The notes: generated from the letters alone by a model not told the origin. A DNA stretch of 32,814 bases from CAVPKN01 sp964588495 (GCA_964588495.1 CAZPPS010000024.1:1-32814), one strand, 5' to 3'; numbered from the stretch's first letter, positions 8,301-16,083 are shown. Numbers and translations are program-made.

Positions 8301-9354
8301 CGCTACGATCCAGGGTGGAGATAAACTCCTGCGCGCCCTAAATAACCCAGAAGAGAGGAAGAATTTCTTGCCGAGGGTTATCGGATTCATTGTTTTGCCT
8401 TCACTGATGCTTGCATGGTTAAACAAAGATGATGACCGCATTAAGGAATTCTATGCAGAAGAGCAGGATTTCAACTTCATCACTTTTATCGGCAATACCG
8501 CTCTTAAAATCCCCGTACCTTTTGAGACTGGGGTGATTGCGCATGGGCTTACACAGCACATGTTCAACTATTTCATGAAAAAAGACCCCGAGGCTTTCGA
8601 GAAGTTTGTGGGATCTGTGATGTCGGCTATGCTACCCTCATTCATCCCTGCCTTTGCAAACCCCTTCATCGAGGCATACGCAAACAAAAACTTCTTCACT
8701 GGCGCACCGATCATCCCAAGAAATAAGCAAGATCTGGTCGCAAGATATCAATACAAGAACAATACATCATCCACAGCACGTTTATTAGGCCGTGCCATGG
8801 CATATATGCTCGGGCAAGACACTCGTTCGAAAGCTGCTTCCCCGGCAATAATTGACCATTTTATCAATAGCTGGACTGGCGGTTTGGGTCGTGAAATGAT
8901 CAATATTTCCGATGCCTCACTTGAAGCTGCTGGACTTAGTGACAAAATACCGGGGCCTTCTCAATCAATTCTAGAGAAGCACGGATTAGATGCCTTTACT
9001 GCTCGCTATCCAAGGGCAAACACGCGCAGTATCGAGAAATTTTACGACAATTATGCCGATGCAACTGCCCGAAAGAAGTCAGTTAAGCATGCTGAAAAAA
9101 TAGAGCTTGAAACCGACAAAGCTCGCGAATCTGCATATCAGCGATTTGAGAAAATTTATGACTACGACACCCTTCAAAAAGCTTACAGAGCAATTCAGGG
9201 ATGCCAAAAAGAAATAAACAATATCTGGAACGAGCCATCAATTGAGGCCGATTTGAAAAAACAAATGATTGATGATCTTTATTTACAAATGATCGAATTT
9301 GCCAAAGCTGCCAATGAGGACATCAGGCAGTATCGATTGGCTCAAAAAGAATGA
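5320..9354 (+). CDS. Giant phage polyvalent protein: HExxH protease-like plus LPD38-like region
   Basis: 1344 residues from ATG 5320, but coding sequence is continuous from 5128 and in frame with 4450-5127; no good ribosome site precedes 5320. Residues 1-100 are charged and repetitive. Around residue 330, ETAAHEIGHNLHTTL gives a zinc-protease HEIGH motif (His at 6331-6333), and EGFAEFTRLYVTNP about 50 residues later supplies a plausible Glu ligand. From about 830, LRAGAILNPKFIQKNLIRDTW and later FFNATIQGGDKLLRAL match what I recall of the large polyvalent protein domain LPD38. Such proteins travel in virions and enter the host with phage DNA. Pro/Gly-rich hydrophobic stretches near 1030 (FLPRVIGFIVLPSLMLAWL) may touch membrane. 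The C-terminus is helical and charged. Confidence 0.72.
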   Translation: MREARKAETQGLKETEIEITPKKESKKALETDEKKALEHKPKEEGLEPKETEIEAGEELENFTTSKGSTYTVNPDGTTTRVKAGRPEHPGEEGIQPKSEKTWFITPEDSLKLGEIQTTGEDKKIVELPNGQLGIQYLSGKDKDKIEQRTLVDFSKKPKEGLIPVEAWEGGQKIHFGTPIVKVAKPKPIEANPAQLEYTREDFPTKKEARQYLDHLQKTLKNAPASHRAGLESDIKNVERIISEFEPAEPVLRAKVAKGPEELPKKPTQIPPKQTRPRQPNVMGKKQAVARSKIIDLFKKVFTDPIRLGKFRQRAAGIHKLWPKVTRLLKANDVETAAHEIGHNLHTTLYGGDAKTPQEQVNKITAALNPYLDELKPLAHYAPYGMEGFAEFTRLYVTNPDVAKELAPNFYAKFEADLDAQYPEMKNALLEAREYCEDYLQGTPQSRIRAQTSYAEDKGKLANIVDAVKENLNLDKLKTEFLDDVFPAKRLVAEAFGIPLSDVENLKDERNLYRALRVLKGAMGKGDVFVLHETFNAKTLDKINGSLKDILKQLPDKEAYREFNDYLIARRSLEKAAQKVETGINMGDALAVELELRPKYGELAKELDKYNDTLLRYAMDSGLISGKQYLDIKKNNLLYTPFQRVMETEKGGAAAGAGKLQAGKPIKRMKGSTRDIVAPIESILKNTYSIIINSEKNQAGQVLAKIAKMKNMGGYVENVPTPIKLKGKIEGEQVARELAKRFEREGLSDLIEYGEDGKPVLREDIAEAIPEVFLRFGAGKYPAGENIVTVFVEGKPKYYEVSPELFEMWNKGIAPYTATLLTKILRIPARTLRAGAILNPKFIQKNLIRDTWGSWLFTKYGKSIKNPVELFIDTLYSPIAMMATAAGKGSLYVEWMKSGGGMSTMQSLDRDAIVKKLEEVRNGYKPYQVVKWLRQAAEISEESNRLVEFGKAIEVEGKTRLGREIAAFAARDLSIDFAKMGLQTKVLNQIIPFFNATIQGGDKLLRALNNPEERKNFLPRVIGFIVLPSLMLAWLNKDDDRIKEFYAEEQDFNFITFIGNTALKIPVPFETGVIAHGLTQHMFNYFMKKDPEAFEKFVGSVMSAMLPSFIPAFANPFIEAYANKNFFTGAPIIPRNKQDLVARYQYKNNTSSTARLLGRAMAYMLGQDTRSKAASPAIIDHFINSWTGGLGREMINISDASLEAAGLSDKIPGPSQSILEKHGLDAFTARYPRANTRSIEKFYDNYADATARKKSVKHAEKIELETDKARESAYQRFEKIYDYDTLQKAYRAIQGCQKEINNIWNEPSIEADLKKQMIDDLYLQMIEFAKAANEDIRQYRLAQKE

Positions 9355-9361
9355 AATAAGC

Positions 9362-9377
9362 CTTAGAGCGCTCTAAG
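9362..9377. repeat. 16-bp perfect palindrome at convergent gene junction
   Basis: cttagagcgctctaag is fully self-complementary. It lies between the ends of the plus-strand polyvalent gene and the minus-strand gene, and includes the latter's stop codon. It lacks a T-run, so a terminator role is only a guess. Confidence 0.4.
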
Positions 9378-10614
9378 TTCCCTTGTGTGAGTCAATCTCT
9401 TTTGGTATCAAGTAGCTTTTCGTATAGGCCCAGTACTTATCTTCATCTTTTATTTCGATATTTGCCCCAACATATGTGTTTACCAGATCTCTTGCCCATG
9501 TAAAACAACTATCGGGTATTAAAGATTTTAAATCTGTAAATTCAGCAATCATTTTCAAAATTTTTCGATAAAGGACAAGATAATCGCCACCACATTCATC
9601 TAACATTTTTTTAGAAATATTTTCGTTATCTATGACAATTGGTGTGTTTTCAAAATAATTCTTTATAACTTCTGTGTAATCTTCCAAAATTTCATTAATT
9701 TTATATGCGACACGCTCAATGAAGTGTTGAGTTTCAGAACAATCACTGTATGTTTCTTTTAATCTTTCCACGACTTTTTTACGTTCAACATCATTTTTTG
9801 TAACAGCAAAAGCATAATAAGTATGATCGAGGGTTTTTTTACCAACAATATTTTTGTAGTTTAATCTAATAGGAATGTCTATACATCCTGAATCGGAATC
9901 CATGAGATAGACTATTTCACCTGTCGGAAACTCAAAATCTTTTCCAAATATTATCGCTTCCGAAACTACATTTATGCCACATTCATCAGAAAAAAAATAG
10001 TTAAACGGTATAAATTCAGTCCAATTAAAACACTCTATTCCCTTTTTTTGAACTGTGTTTTTCGCAACTTTGTAAAGCCATACAAAGAGGCTCTTATTTT
10101 CTAAGAATAATTTTTTTAGAATAGGATCGGTAATTTGATAAGCCGAGGCTGTACTGGTGAATATCGACTTCGACCCAAAAATGCTGAATGCCTTTGGATG
10201 TTCTAATGGATTATCTCGCTGATTTTTTGCAACTTGAAGCATTTCTTCCACTTTCGCAGCCTCGCAACGCCACGTTTTAGACTTATGGCTGTAATTAACT
10301 TTATTCAAATGCTTTTCATCGTTAACAATTATTACAGCTCCATTGGAATAGATAAGTGCACTTGAGCTACAACCGTTGAGAGCAGGATTTCTTTCCGCAT
10401 AAGATGATGGCCCTAAAAGTTCGATTATAAAACGTTGAAATTTACCTTTATGAACCCTTTCCACAATTATTTGAGCATGATTTGAAGAACGCTGAAATCC
10501 GCATATTGGACGTGGCTGAACACAAATCATCGTAACGGCAGAATGCTTTTCATCAATAAAGACATTTTGATCAAAATAACTAATAAAGTTTACATTATCT
10601 AATTTTGTAGTCAT
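9373..10614 (-). CDS. Hypothetical protein, possible permuted papain-like (NlpC/P60/LRAT-type) effector
   Basis: 413 residues, no signal peptide and no membrane helix. Two islands suggest a circularly permuted papain-like fold, in which the His precedes the Cys: SSNHAQIIVERV near residue 46, a His at the start of a beta strand, and PDSCFTWARDLV with C370 at the start of a helix, reminiscent of NC-x-x-W nucleophile motifs. The middle (residues 80-200) includes an SKTWRCEAAKVEEML segment. Its ATG abuts the TAA of the Inc-like gene upstream, so the two are one translation unit. No relative is recognised with certainty; a secreted effector is an inference from the fold hint and the Inc-like partner. 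AT-rich compared with the phage genes to its left. Confidence 0.45.
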   Translation of the reverse strand: MTTKLDNVNFISYFDQNVFIDEKHSAVTMICVQPRPICGFQRSSNHAQIIVERVHKGKFQRFIIELLGPSSYAERNPALNGCSSSALIYSNGAVIIVNDEKHLNKVNYSHKSKTWRCEAAKVEEMLQVAKNQRDNPLEHPKAFSIFGSKSIFTSTASAYQITDPILKKLFLENKSLFVWLYKVAKNTVQKKGIECFNWTEFIPFNYFFSDECGINVVSEAIIFGKDFEFPTGEIVYLMDSDSGCIDIPIRLNYKNIVGKKTLDHTYYAFAVTKNDVERKKVVERLKETYSDCSETQHFIERVAYKINEILEDYTEVIKNYFENTPIVIDNENISKKMLDECGGDYLVLYRKILKMIAEFTDLKSLIPDSCFTWARDLVNTYVGANIEIKDEDKYWAYTKSYLIPKEIDSHKGT

Positions 10615-11175
10615 TTAAAATGCTCCAATTGGGTTGTTATAGCTAATAAATCTAGGAACAGACGCCGAAAGATTATCATCTCCTATTTTTTTCTCTAAAC
10701 CTTCAAGGATAGGCTCCCATGCGGTACAGCATGTTGCTCTATTATTTGCAGTTATGTCATTTCTTATGTGATTCCTTATTTTAGAACAAAAACTATGCGC
10801 TTCAACAGTTCCAACATATTCTTTAGAACTGATTTCCTGCCCCCAAAAGAAGAAGTTATCGTTTACTTCACAGTTTTCCCAGATTGACTGAATTAGATGA
10901 AGATTATTTTCCTCAAGCGCTTTTTGAAATGCGCTTTCTAAGTAATTTTTTTGCAAGCATTTGTAAGCTATCAATGCAACAAAAGCTACTGATGCGATTG
11001 ATGATCCTATAGTAACAAATTTGTAGGCCAATACTTCTGCGCCCCCTAATGCTGCAAGCACAATTCCCAAAGCAGTAATTGCTAAAAGGGCAATCTGCAC
11101 TGTTGTCGAGAAGGCCTTGTTACTACATGGGATACTAGGAAATGCTTCAGTGCCAAAAAATGAGACTTTTGCCAT
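10615..11175 (-). CDS. Inc-like protein with bilobed hydrophobic domain
   Basis: 186 residues. After a short soluble N-terminus come two closely spaced membrane helices: residues about 26-48 (TVQIALLAITALGIVLAALGG) and 53-72 (FVTIGSSIASVAFVALIAY). This bilobed pattern of about 50 residues is the hallmark of chlamydial inclusion-membrane (Inc) proteins, which type III secretion places in the vacuole membrane. The C-terminal 110 residues are soluble and Cys-containing (TCCTAWEPILEGLEKKI). The first gene of a two-gene unit with the putative effector below. No sequence family is recognised; Inc proteins are defined by topology more than sequence, so an ordinary two-helix membrane protein remains possible. 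Confidence 0.5.
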   Translation of the reverse strand: MAKVSFFGTEAFPSIPCSNKAFSTTVQIALLAITALGIVLAALGGAEVLAYKFVTIGSSIASVAFVALIAYKCLQKNYLESAFQKALEENNLHLIQSIWENCEVNDNFFFWGQEISSKEYVGTVEAHSFCSKIRNHIRNDITANNRATCCTAWEPILEGLEKKIGDDNLSASVPRFISYNNPIGAF

Positions 11176-11190
11176 AAACCACTCGCTTAA

Positions 11191-11328
11191 AAGTTTTTTT
11201 TACCTTATCCCCTCTATGGGGCTGGATCTCCATATGAGACTGAAACTCAAGAAGCATGGGATTTTAACAAATCTTTAAATTCCGTCCACACAAATTGTTT
11301 CAAGTACAAGACTTTGGTGCAAAGATAA
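11191..11328 (+). pseudogene. Possible 3' remnant of a lost gene
   Basis: An open stretch of 45 codons without a start, ending in TAA at 11326-11328, reads as natural protein (PLYGAGSPYETETQEAWDF, then a tail ending CFKYKTLVQR). It lies upstream of the Inc-like gene on the opposite strand, in an otherwise empty spacer of about 280 bases. I do not recognise it, and chance is possible. Confidence 0.25.
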
Positions 11329-11453
11329 GAAAACCCGTAAGCTGACTACCATATGTCCCTTTAGGTCCTAACCTAAAAGCTGTGTCATTGCCAGAATCAA
11401 ACGTTTTTCTGATTAATGTCTTTTAGGCGATAAAAATATCTTTATCTATCATT

Positions 11454-11834
11454 CTACTGGAAAAACGGGGTAAATGGAGGCTTGGGGAAAATATCATCTG
11501 GCAGATGATAATTATATCCCTCATTGCAAACAGGACAGTGCCAAGCCTCTCCATCAGGAATGAGGATAGATCTGCATGTTCTTGAAGATACACACCTGGT
11601 ACAGTACGGTTGATTTGGATCATTAAGGTTTTCTTGATTCCACATTGCACCATACTTACCTCTTACTAATCCTTTCCCAATGTCAAGGGCAGCTTTCATA
11701 TCGTTATTTTCTTTTTCCAAGCGATTAGCCTTTTCTTCAAGTTCAGCATAATCTTTTTTCAATTTTTCAGGTTCTCGAAATCCCGCCAAGGCATTAGGTA
11801 TAAAAGTTAGAAATTTGAGGATTGTATCTATCAT
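11454..11834 (-). CDS. Small coiled-coil zinc-ribbon protein
   Basis: About 126 residues from the ATG at 11834; an in-frame ATG at 11876 gives 140, but neither has a strong ribosome site. After a hydrophobic start (MIDTILKFLTFIPNALAGF), a charged coiled coil follows (KLKKDYAELEEKANRLEKEN). Then comes a zinc-ribbon-like module with a CTRC knuckle and an HCPVC knuckle (WHCPVCNEGY) about 15 residues later. Proteins of this layout are common as uncharacterised cargo on plasmids and phages. The gene stands alone on the minus strand between the effector pair and parA. Function unknown. Confidence 0.6.
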   Translation of the reverse strand: MIDTILKFLTFIPNALAGFREPEKLKKDYAELEEKANRLEKENNDMKAALDIGKGLVRGKYGAMWNQENLNDPNQPYCTRCVSSRTCRSILIPDGEAWHCPVCNEGYNYHLPDDIFPKPPFTPFFQ

Positions 11835-12071
11835 ATCACCACAATAACTCCGTTTTGGCGTCACGGCACAACGCATTAATTCAGCAAGCTCATTGTATCA
11901 ATGATACTTTTTTTGTGGGATTATCGGCACGCTCACTTTTATCATAGACATAGACCATTTCGCTACTGGAGCAACCGGTGATCTTCATGATATCTAGCCT
12001 TAAGCAAGTCAAAATTCTAGAAATCTTGAAGTCCGTCAACCACAATTTGTCCAACGTTGTACGAATGCTGA

Positions 12072-12100
12072 TTGACTTGTTCAGCTTCTGCTTTTATAAA
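12072..12100 (+). promoter_or_regulatory. Sigma-70 type promoter for parA
   Basis: TTGACT (12072-12077), 17 bases, then TATAAA (12095-12100). It would start transcription near 12107, only 15 bases before the parA ATG, which supports the ATG at 12122 over any upstream start. Confidence 0.6.
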
Positions 12101-12121
12101 AGTAGGAAAATTGGAGCCCAC

Positions 12122-12946
12122 ATGCATGTTATTACTTTCTGCTCTTTTAAAGGCGGCACGGCTAAAACATCGACGACACTGCATTTGGGAGCATGCCTTG
12201 CAAAAAATCACAAAAAAAGAGTGCTGCTTGTAGACTGCGATTCCCAGGCTAATTTAAGTTCTGGATTAGGATTTGGCCCCGATAATCTTGAAGCACTCCC
12301 CGCTGTTTTAAAAGGCGAAACAGCAATCCCAAGTATTATCAAAAAAACGTGTATAGATGGATTAGATATTGTTTTAGCAAACGTTTATCTCGATGGAATT
12401 GAAGCAACCTATCCACTAACAGGTGATCTGTATAGCCATGAAAGACTTAGGAAATCATTAAAAAACCTGGACTACGATTACTGTTTCATTGATACACCCC
12501 CCAGCCTTGGATGGCTCACCCAATCCGCTCTCTATGCCTCCAAATCAACAGTTATTTGTTTGACCCCAGAGCCCTATTCACTTCTCGGATTGCAAAGGCT
12601 AAAAGAGTACCATGAGGCGATACAAGAAAATCATCCCCTCGATGTACTGGGTATCCTGCTTACTTTTTGGGATACAAGAGGTGCCACAAATGAAGTCTAT
12701 TTAGAAACAATTGAAGGGGCTTTTCCCGGAAAAACATTTGAAACAAAAATTCGAAGAGATATGGCCATTAATCGTTCAATCCTCAAAGAAAAGCCAGTAA
12801 TAGAAGCAGAACCGAACTCAAGGGCTTCAGAAGATTTTCATGCATTTGCAGTAGAATTTTTGTGCAAAACAACCAATGACTTACCTCTGACGGGTAGAGT
12901 TGAGCGAACAATCCAATCTGTTTCAACATCAGAGGCTTTAATATGA
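12122..12946 (+). CDS. ParA family partition ATPase, chlamydial plasmid pGP5-D type
   Basis: 274 residues, a length close to pGP5-D. The deviant Walker A is SFKGGTAKTS (K10-S17), followed by VLLVDCDSQANLSSGLG (A' motif) and CFIDTPPSLG (Walker B). It would drive DNA segregation by an ATP-dependent gradient on the nucleoid; in Chlamydia the plasmid homologue is linked to partition and gene regulation. Start: GGAG at 12113-12116, five bases before ATG 12122, and a promoter just upstream; the longer open frame from 11978 would place coding over that promoter. Its TGA overlaps the ATG of the pGP6-type gene (ATGA at 12943-12946), as in par operons. Finding it beside phage genes in chromosomal DNA suggests plasmid origin of this segment. 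Confidence 0.92.
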   Translation: MHVITFCSFKGGTAKTSTTLHLGACLAKNHKKRVLLVDCDSQANLSSGLGFGPDNLEALPAVLKGETAIPSIIKKTCIDGLDIVLANVYLDGIEATYPLTGDLYSHERLRKSLKNLDYDYCFIDTPPSLGWLTQSALYASKSTVICLTPEPYSLLGLQRLKEYHEAIQENHPLDVLGILLTFWDTRGATNEVYLETIEGAFPGKTFETKIRRDMAINRSILKEKPVIEAEPNSRASEDFHAFAVEFLCKTTNDLPLTGRVERTIQSVSTSEALI

Positions 12947-13713
12947 GTAACACCACCCAGGAAAAAAAAGCTTTTTTCAACAAACACAAACACGCAACCA
13001 CCACCTTACCAATACAGGCAAATCCAGCAAATGCATTTCGATCTATTTTTGATATTCAAAAGCTTGATGAGACAGAAGAGAGGGCGTTAGAGCAACTTCT
13101 ATTTGATCATTCCCGTCTTGGAGAAGACATAGAAGAAGCGAATGCGAAGGTAGCCAAAGATGCCGAAATACTAAAAAAAATAACCTCGGAAGCCAGGAGT
13201 ATCAATAAACAGGGAATTTTACTTGTTGGCGAGCGTATTTTTCAAGCCAGAGAGATTCTAAAAAATTATGAAAATGGAAGAGGAGCATTTACTAAATGGC
13301 TTCAAATGACGTTTGGATCAAGATCCTCTGCCTATAATTGCTTATCTTACTATGAATTCTATCAGTCTCTTCCGGATGAAGACTTGCGTGTGCAGCTCAA
13401 AAAAATGCCTTATAAAGCTGCCTATGCATTAGCTTCGCGCGATGGAAATATGGAGACAAAGTCGGAAATTATTCGAGATTATCACACGGAGAAAGCAGAA
13501 AATATTTTGCCGATAATCCAAGAAAAGTTACCAATCACTAAAGATTCCAAAAATAAAAGAGACACAACTTCTTCACTTATCAGCAAGTTAGAAAAGGATG
13601 CCTTCATAATAAAAAAGCTCAAAGAACATTTGAATGAAGAAGATAGATCGCGCCTAAATAAAATTGCCGAAGAAATTTTGTCTATTGTCAAGTCATCTGC
13701 TCTGAAAGAATGA
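12943..13713 (+). CDS. pGP6-D homologue (chlamydial plasmid protein, ParB-like partner)
   Basis: 256 residues. The central part (SINKQGILLVGERIFQAREIL, then FTKWLQMTFGSRSSAYNCLSY, YEFYQSLPDEDLRVQLKKMPY and KAAYALASRDGNMETKSEII) follows chlamydial plasmid protein pGP6-D closely, with the same order of motifs as I remember it. pGP6-D is needed for plasmid maintenance and is thought to act with the ParA-like pGP5-D, perhaps as the DNA-binding partner. A helix-turn-helix-like stretch lies at about 118-140. The gene overlaps parA by four bases, so the two are coupled. No pGP1-D helicase, pGP7/8 integrase or pGP3-D follows, so only the partition pair is present here. Confidence 0.85.
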   Translation: MSNTTQEKKAFFNKHKHATTTLPIQANPANAFRSIFDIQKLDETEERALEQLLFDHSRLGEDIEEANAKVAKDAEILKKITSEARSINKQGILLVGERIFQAREILKNYENGRGAFTKWLQMTFGSRSSAYNCLSYYEFYQSLPDEDLRVQLKKMPYKAAYALASRDGNMETKSEIIRDYHTEKAENILPIIQEKLPITKDSKNKRDTTSSLISKLEKDAFIIKKLKEHLNEEDRSRLNKIAEEILSIVKSSALKE

Positions 13714-13755
13714 CATGCAGATGCGAGGATTCGCTACATCGAAAAGGTAGTACAT

Positions 13756-13784
13756 TTGACAATGCATCGGCTATGACTTTAAGA
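13756..13784 (+). promoter_or_regulatory. Possible promoter for the orphan gene after pGP6
   Basis: A perfect TTGACA (13756-13761) with a 17-base spacer to TTAAGA (13779-13784), eight bases before the ATG at 13792. The -10 box is weak and the transcript would be almost leaderless, so this is a candidate only. Confidence 0.3.
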
Positions 13785-13791
13785 GTGTAAA

Positions 13792-14691
13792 ATGAATAAG
13801 CCCAAAAAACAATCGCAATGTTCTTCGTATGACAACTTGATTCTGACAATCGAAAAAATGTTGAACACCGATCATAATAGCGTCAGCAGCCAACTTATCT
13901 TCGCAACTAAACATTTAAGAATAAGCAAAATAATAGAGTGGTGCTCAAGCCAAGAAAAAAGTTGTTTCCGAAATCCAGATTTAAAACTTTTTAGTGAGCT
14001 TGGATTTATCAGCACTCACTCAATTTGTGTCAGAGGATTAGCTTTTGGCAGTCAGCCCCACGAGATGAGCCTGAAAAACATATCCAGACTGTTGAAAGAT
14101 AATCAGCGGCTTATCTCTCGCAAAAACTACGTTAGCAATGGAAAAATTCCATATGATTATGAAAATCCGCTCGAGGTAGAATTCGGGAAGCTTTCGGAAA
14201 CATTAGAGCCATTTCAATGTGCTGTCAAAGATATTTCACCGGCTGACCGATCAAGACAAAGGCATATGAAATTCGATACTCTTTCCAATACAGATGCTAA
14301 TAAAAGGCATGCAAATGACTTAATAAGTGATGCTTTCTTCAACAAAATCCATTCGGAATTAAACAATTGTGCATCCACAAATAAGTTTGCGAACCTCTGT
14401 GTCGCCCATCGTCAATTGGAAAAAGTGAGACAAAAACATGAAACAGAAAATACAAAAATTATTCTTAGCATTGAAGAATTAGAAAAAAATTATATTTCTC
14501 TTTGGAAAGTTTTTAATACATTAAATTATTACTTTTTTGATGCGGGACACGACCCGATCCTATCGATGACCCACCAGTTTTCAGAACTGGATTCACCAAT
14601 GATCGGAAGTGAAAAGGTAATTGAATATAAAAGATTTATGGAAAGCTTAGAAAAGCAGGATAGATTAAACTATAATGGCATTATCGGTTGA
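13792..14691 (+). CDS. Hypothetical protein following the partition pair
   Basis: 299 residues, mixed alpha, no signal peptide or membrane helix. Not recognised. The second half is helical and charged (FANLCVAHRQLEKVRQKHE, then IEELEKNYISLWKVFNTLNYYFF), faintly like HEPN/AbiU2-type helical proteins, but I see no clean R-x(4-6)-H motif. It follows the pGP6-type gene by 78 bases and may have its own promoter. A role in maintenance of the element, or a cargo gene, are both possible. Confidence is for the existence of the gene, not its function. Confidence 0.65.
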   Translation: MNKPKKQSQCSSYDNLILTIEKMLNTDHNSVSSQLIFATKHLRISKIIEWCSSQEKSCFRNPDLKLFSELGFISTHSICVRGLAFGSQPHEMSLKNISRLLKDNQRLISRKNYVSNGKIPYDYENPLEVEFGKLSETLEPFQCAVKDISPADRSRQRHMKFDTLSNTDANKRHANDLISDAFFNKIHSELNNCASTNKFANLCVAHRQLEKVRQKHETENTKIILSIEELEKNYISLWKVFNTLNYYFFDAGHDPILSMTHQFSELDSPMIGSEKVIEYKRFMESLEKQDRLNYNGIIG

Positions 14692-14784
14692 CTTATATGC
14701 CTAAGAAAGTAAAATTATCCAAGCGCATTATTTATAAATAGATGCACATTTAGCATTACATAATATGAATAGTAGATTTTGTAA

Positions 14785-14913
14785 ATCCGACATTTTGCCC
14801 ATGAGGATTACCCACATGGCTGGAAAAATGGACCATGGTCTAAGGCTGAAAAAGCACCAGGCATAATCTACTGGCAACAGATCGAATTACAGCGTGGCTC
14901 TCTGATCACTTGA
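14785..14913 (+). pseudogene. Possible 3' remnant of a lost gene
   Basis: A 42-codon open stretch with no start, ending in TGA at 14911-14913. It reads as natural protein (HFAHEDYPHGWKNGPWSKAE, then APGIIYWQQIELQRGSLIT). It fills most of the 266-base spacer before the HAF-type gene. Unrecognised; possibly debris of a deleted cargo gene. Confidence 0.3.
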
Positions 14914-14957
14914 ACCTGTAATCAATCAATATAGTAATGCCATGAATCAAAAATTTA

Positions 14958-15935
14958 ATGGAAATTTCTGTGAAAAAAAATTTGTTTTGTTTACTCCTGA
15001 TTTTTTCTATTTCTTCTGCTTTTGCCACAACTAAATACCAAGTACTAGATCTTGGAACCTTGCATACCGAAGCAAGTCGTGCGACGAGCATAAATGACAA
15101 AGGCGAAATTTGCGGAACTTACAAAAAAGGCAATGACTCCTTTCTTTTTGTGTGGAAGCCTGATTCAGGGATAAATTTTACGGGCATTCCAATCACTTTG
15201 AGCTTCAATCCATTAATTAACAATAGTGGCAATGTAGTTGGTGTAAATGGAGTTTGGCAAAAACAACCGTATCATCTGTTTCTAGTAAATGACAAAAATG
15301 AAATTAAAAATGTTGCAGTTGAGAGCTCAACGGCAATCTGGCTAGAAGCTTTCAATGACCTTAATCAAATTGTTTTCTCAAAGGATGATAGTATTTTCCT
15401 GTTTGAAAATGGGGAAACAAGAAATTTTGGAAAGTTTTTTTCTCGGCTTGGCACAACGCTAAATAACCAAGGAGAATTGTTTGGCACTGCAACTTCAGCG
15501 AACGGCAACACAATAGCAAGATATCACAACATAAAAACGCGTAGAACATATGATGTTGGAGAAAAAGGTTATGTTATGGGCATGGGTATTAATAATATTG
15601 GTTTAGGAATAATTTACTACTCTTTTGGAAATCAATTTTTTGGTTTGCTGTGGACACCCGAAAAGGGTGTAATTAAAACGTTTCCATTAGAGCAGAGCGA
15701 AAATCCAAAAAAAATTAACGACATTGGACAGATCATTGTTGGTACCTGCTCGATCCTCGATGAAGATCTAAAATCCATCAACATCAACAAAATTCTAAAT
15801 TTAGAATTGGACTGGAACACGCCTTTTGAAAAAATATCTGAAATTATTGATTTGAATAACCATGGCCTTATGGTGGGTACAGGGATAGTAAAGGGCAAAG
15901 GACAAGCTGTTCTTTTGGTACCCATTCTTGAATAA
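14958..15935 (+). CDS. Secreted HAF-repeat protein
   Basis: 325 residues. A classical signal peptide (KKNLFCLLLIFSISSAFA, then TTKYQ) is followed by repeats typical of the 'extracellular repeat, HAF family': YQVLDLGTLHTEASRATSIN, INDKGEICGTYK, then later blocks such as LNNQGELFGTA, GINNIGLGIIYYS, INDIGQIIVGT and LNNHGLMVGTG. Each pairs an INxxG turn with a G-T/G-V strand. Such proteins are probably beta-propellers outside the cytoplasm; no enzymatic role is known to me. The ATG at 14958 has no clear ribosome site; an in-frame GTG at 14970 would start right at the signal peptide. The gene lies on the accessory side of the putative attachment site. Confidence 0.8.
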   Translation: MEISVKKNLFCLLLIFSISSAFATTKYQVLDLGTLHTEASRATSINDKGEICGTYKKGNDSFLFVWKPDSGINFTGIPITLSFNPLINNSGNVVGVNGVWQKQPYHLFLVNDKNEIKNVAVESSTAIWLEAFNDLNQIVFSKDDSIFLFENGETRNFGKFFSRLGTTLNNQGELFGTATSANGNTIARYHNIKTRRTYDVGEKGYVMGMGINNIGLGIIYYSFGNQFFGLLWTPEKGVIKTFPLEQSENPKKINDIGQIIVGTCSILDEDLKSININKILNLELDWNTPFEKISEIIDLNNHGLMVGTGIVKGKGQAVLLVPILE

Positions 15936-15936
15936 G

Positions 15937-16083
15937 AAAGAAATCACATTGGATCTCCATTGCAGCTTATCCAGCTTTGTCTATGCAAAGCATTCCATCG
16001 ACGTTTCTCGCTTCGACAACCATGAGCTAATAAATTTGTCCTACACCAAAGGAAAAAATAAGCAACTAGGAAAATTTGAGTAA
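15937..16083 (+). pseudogene. Possible coding remnant downstream of the HAF gene
   Basis: An open frame without a start codon, shifted relative to the HAF gene, runs to TAA at 16081-16083 and reads as plausible protein (SLSSFVYAKHSIDVSRFDNH, then LSYTKGKNKQLGKFE). It may be the tail of a deleted gene. The remaining bases up to 16170 show nothing. Confidence 0.22.

Noticed and set aside
11978..12121. 48-residue N-terminal extension of ParA
   Set aside because: The Walker A motif should lie near the N-terminus, and a promoter and ribosome site occur inside the extension, just before ATG 12122.
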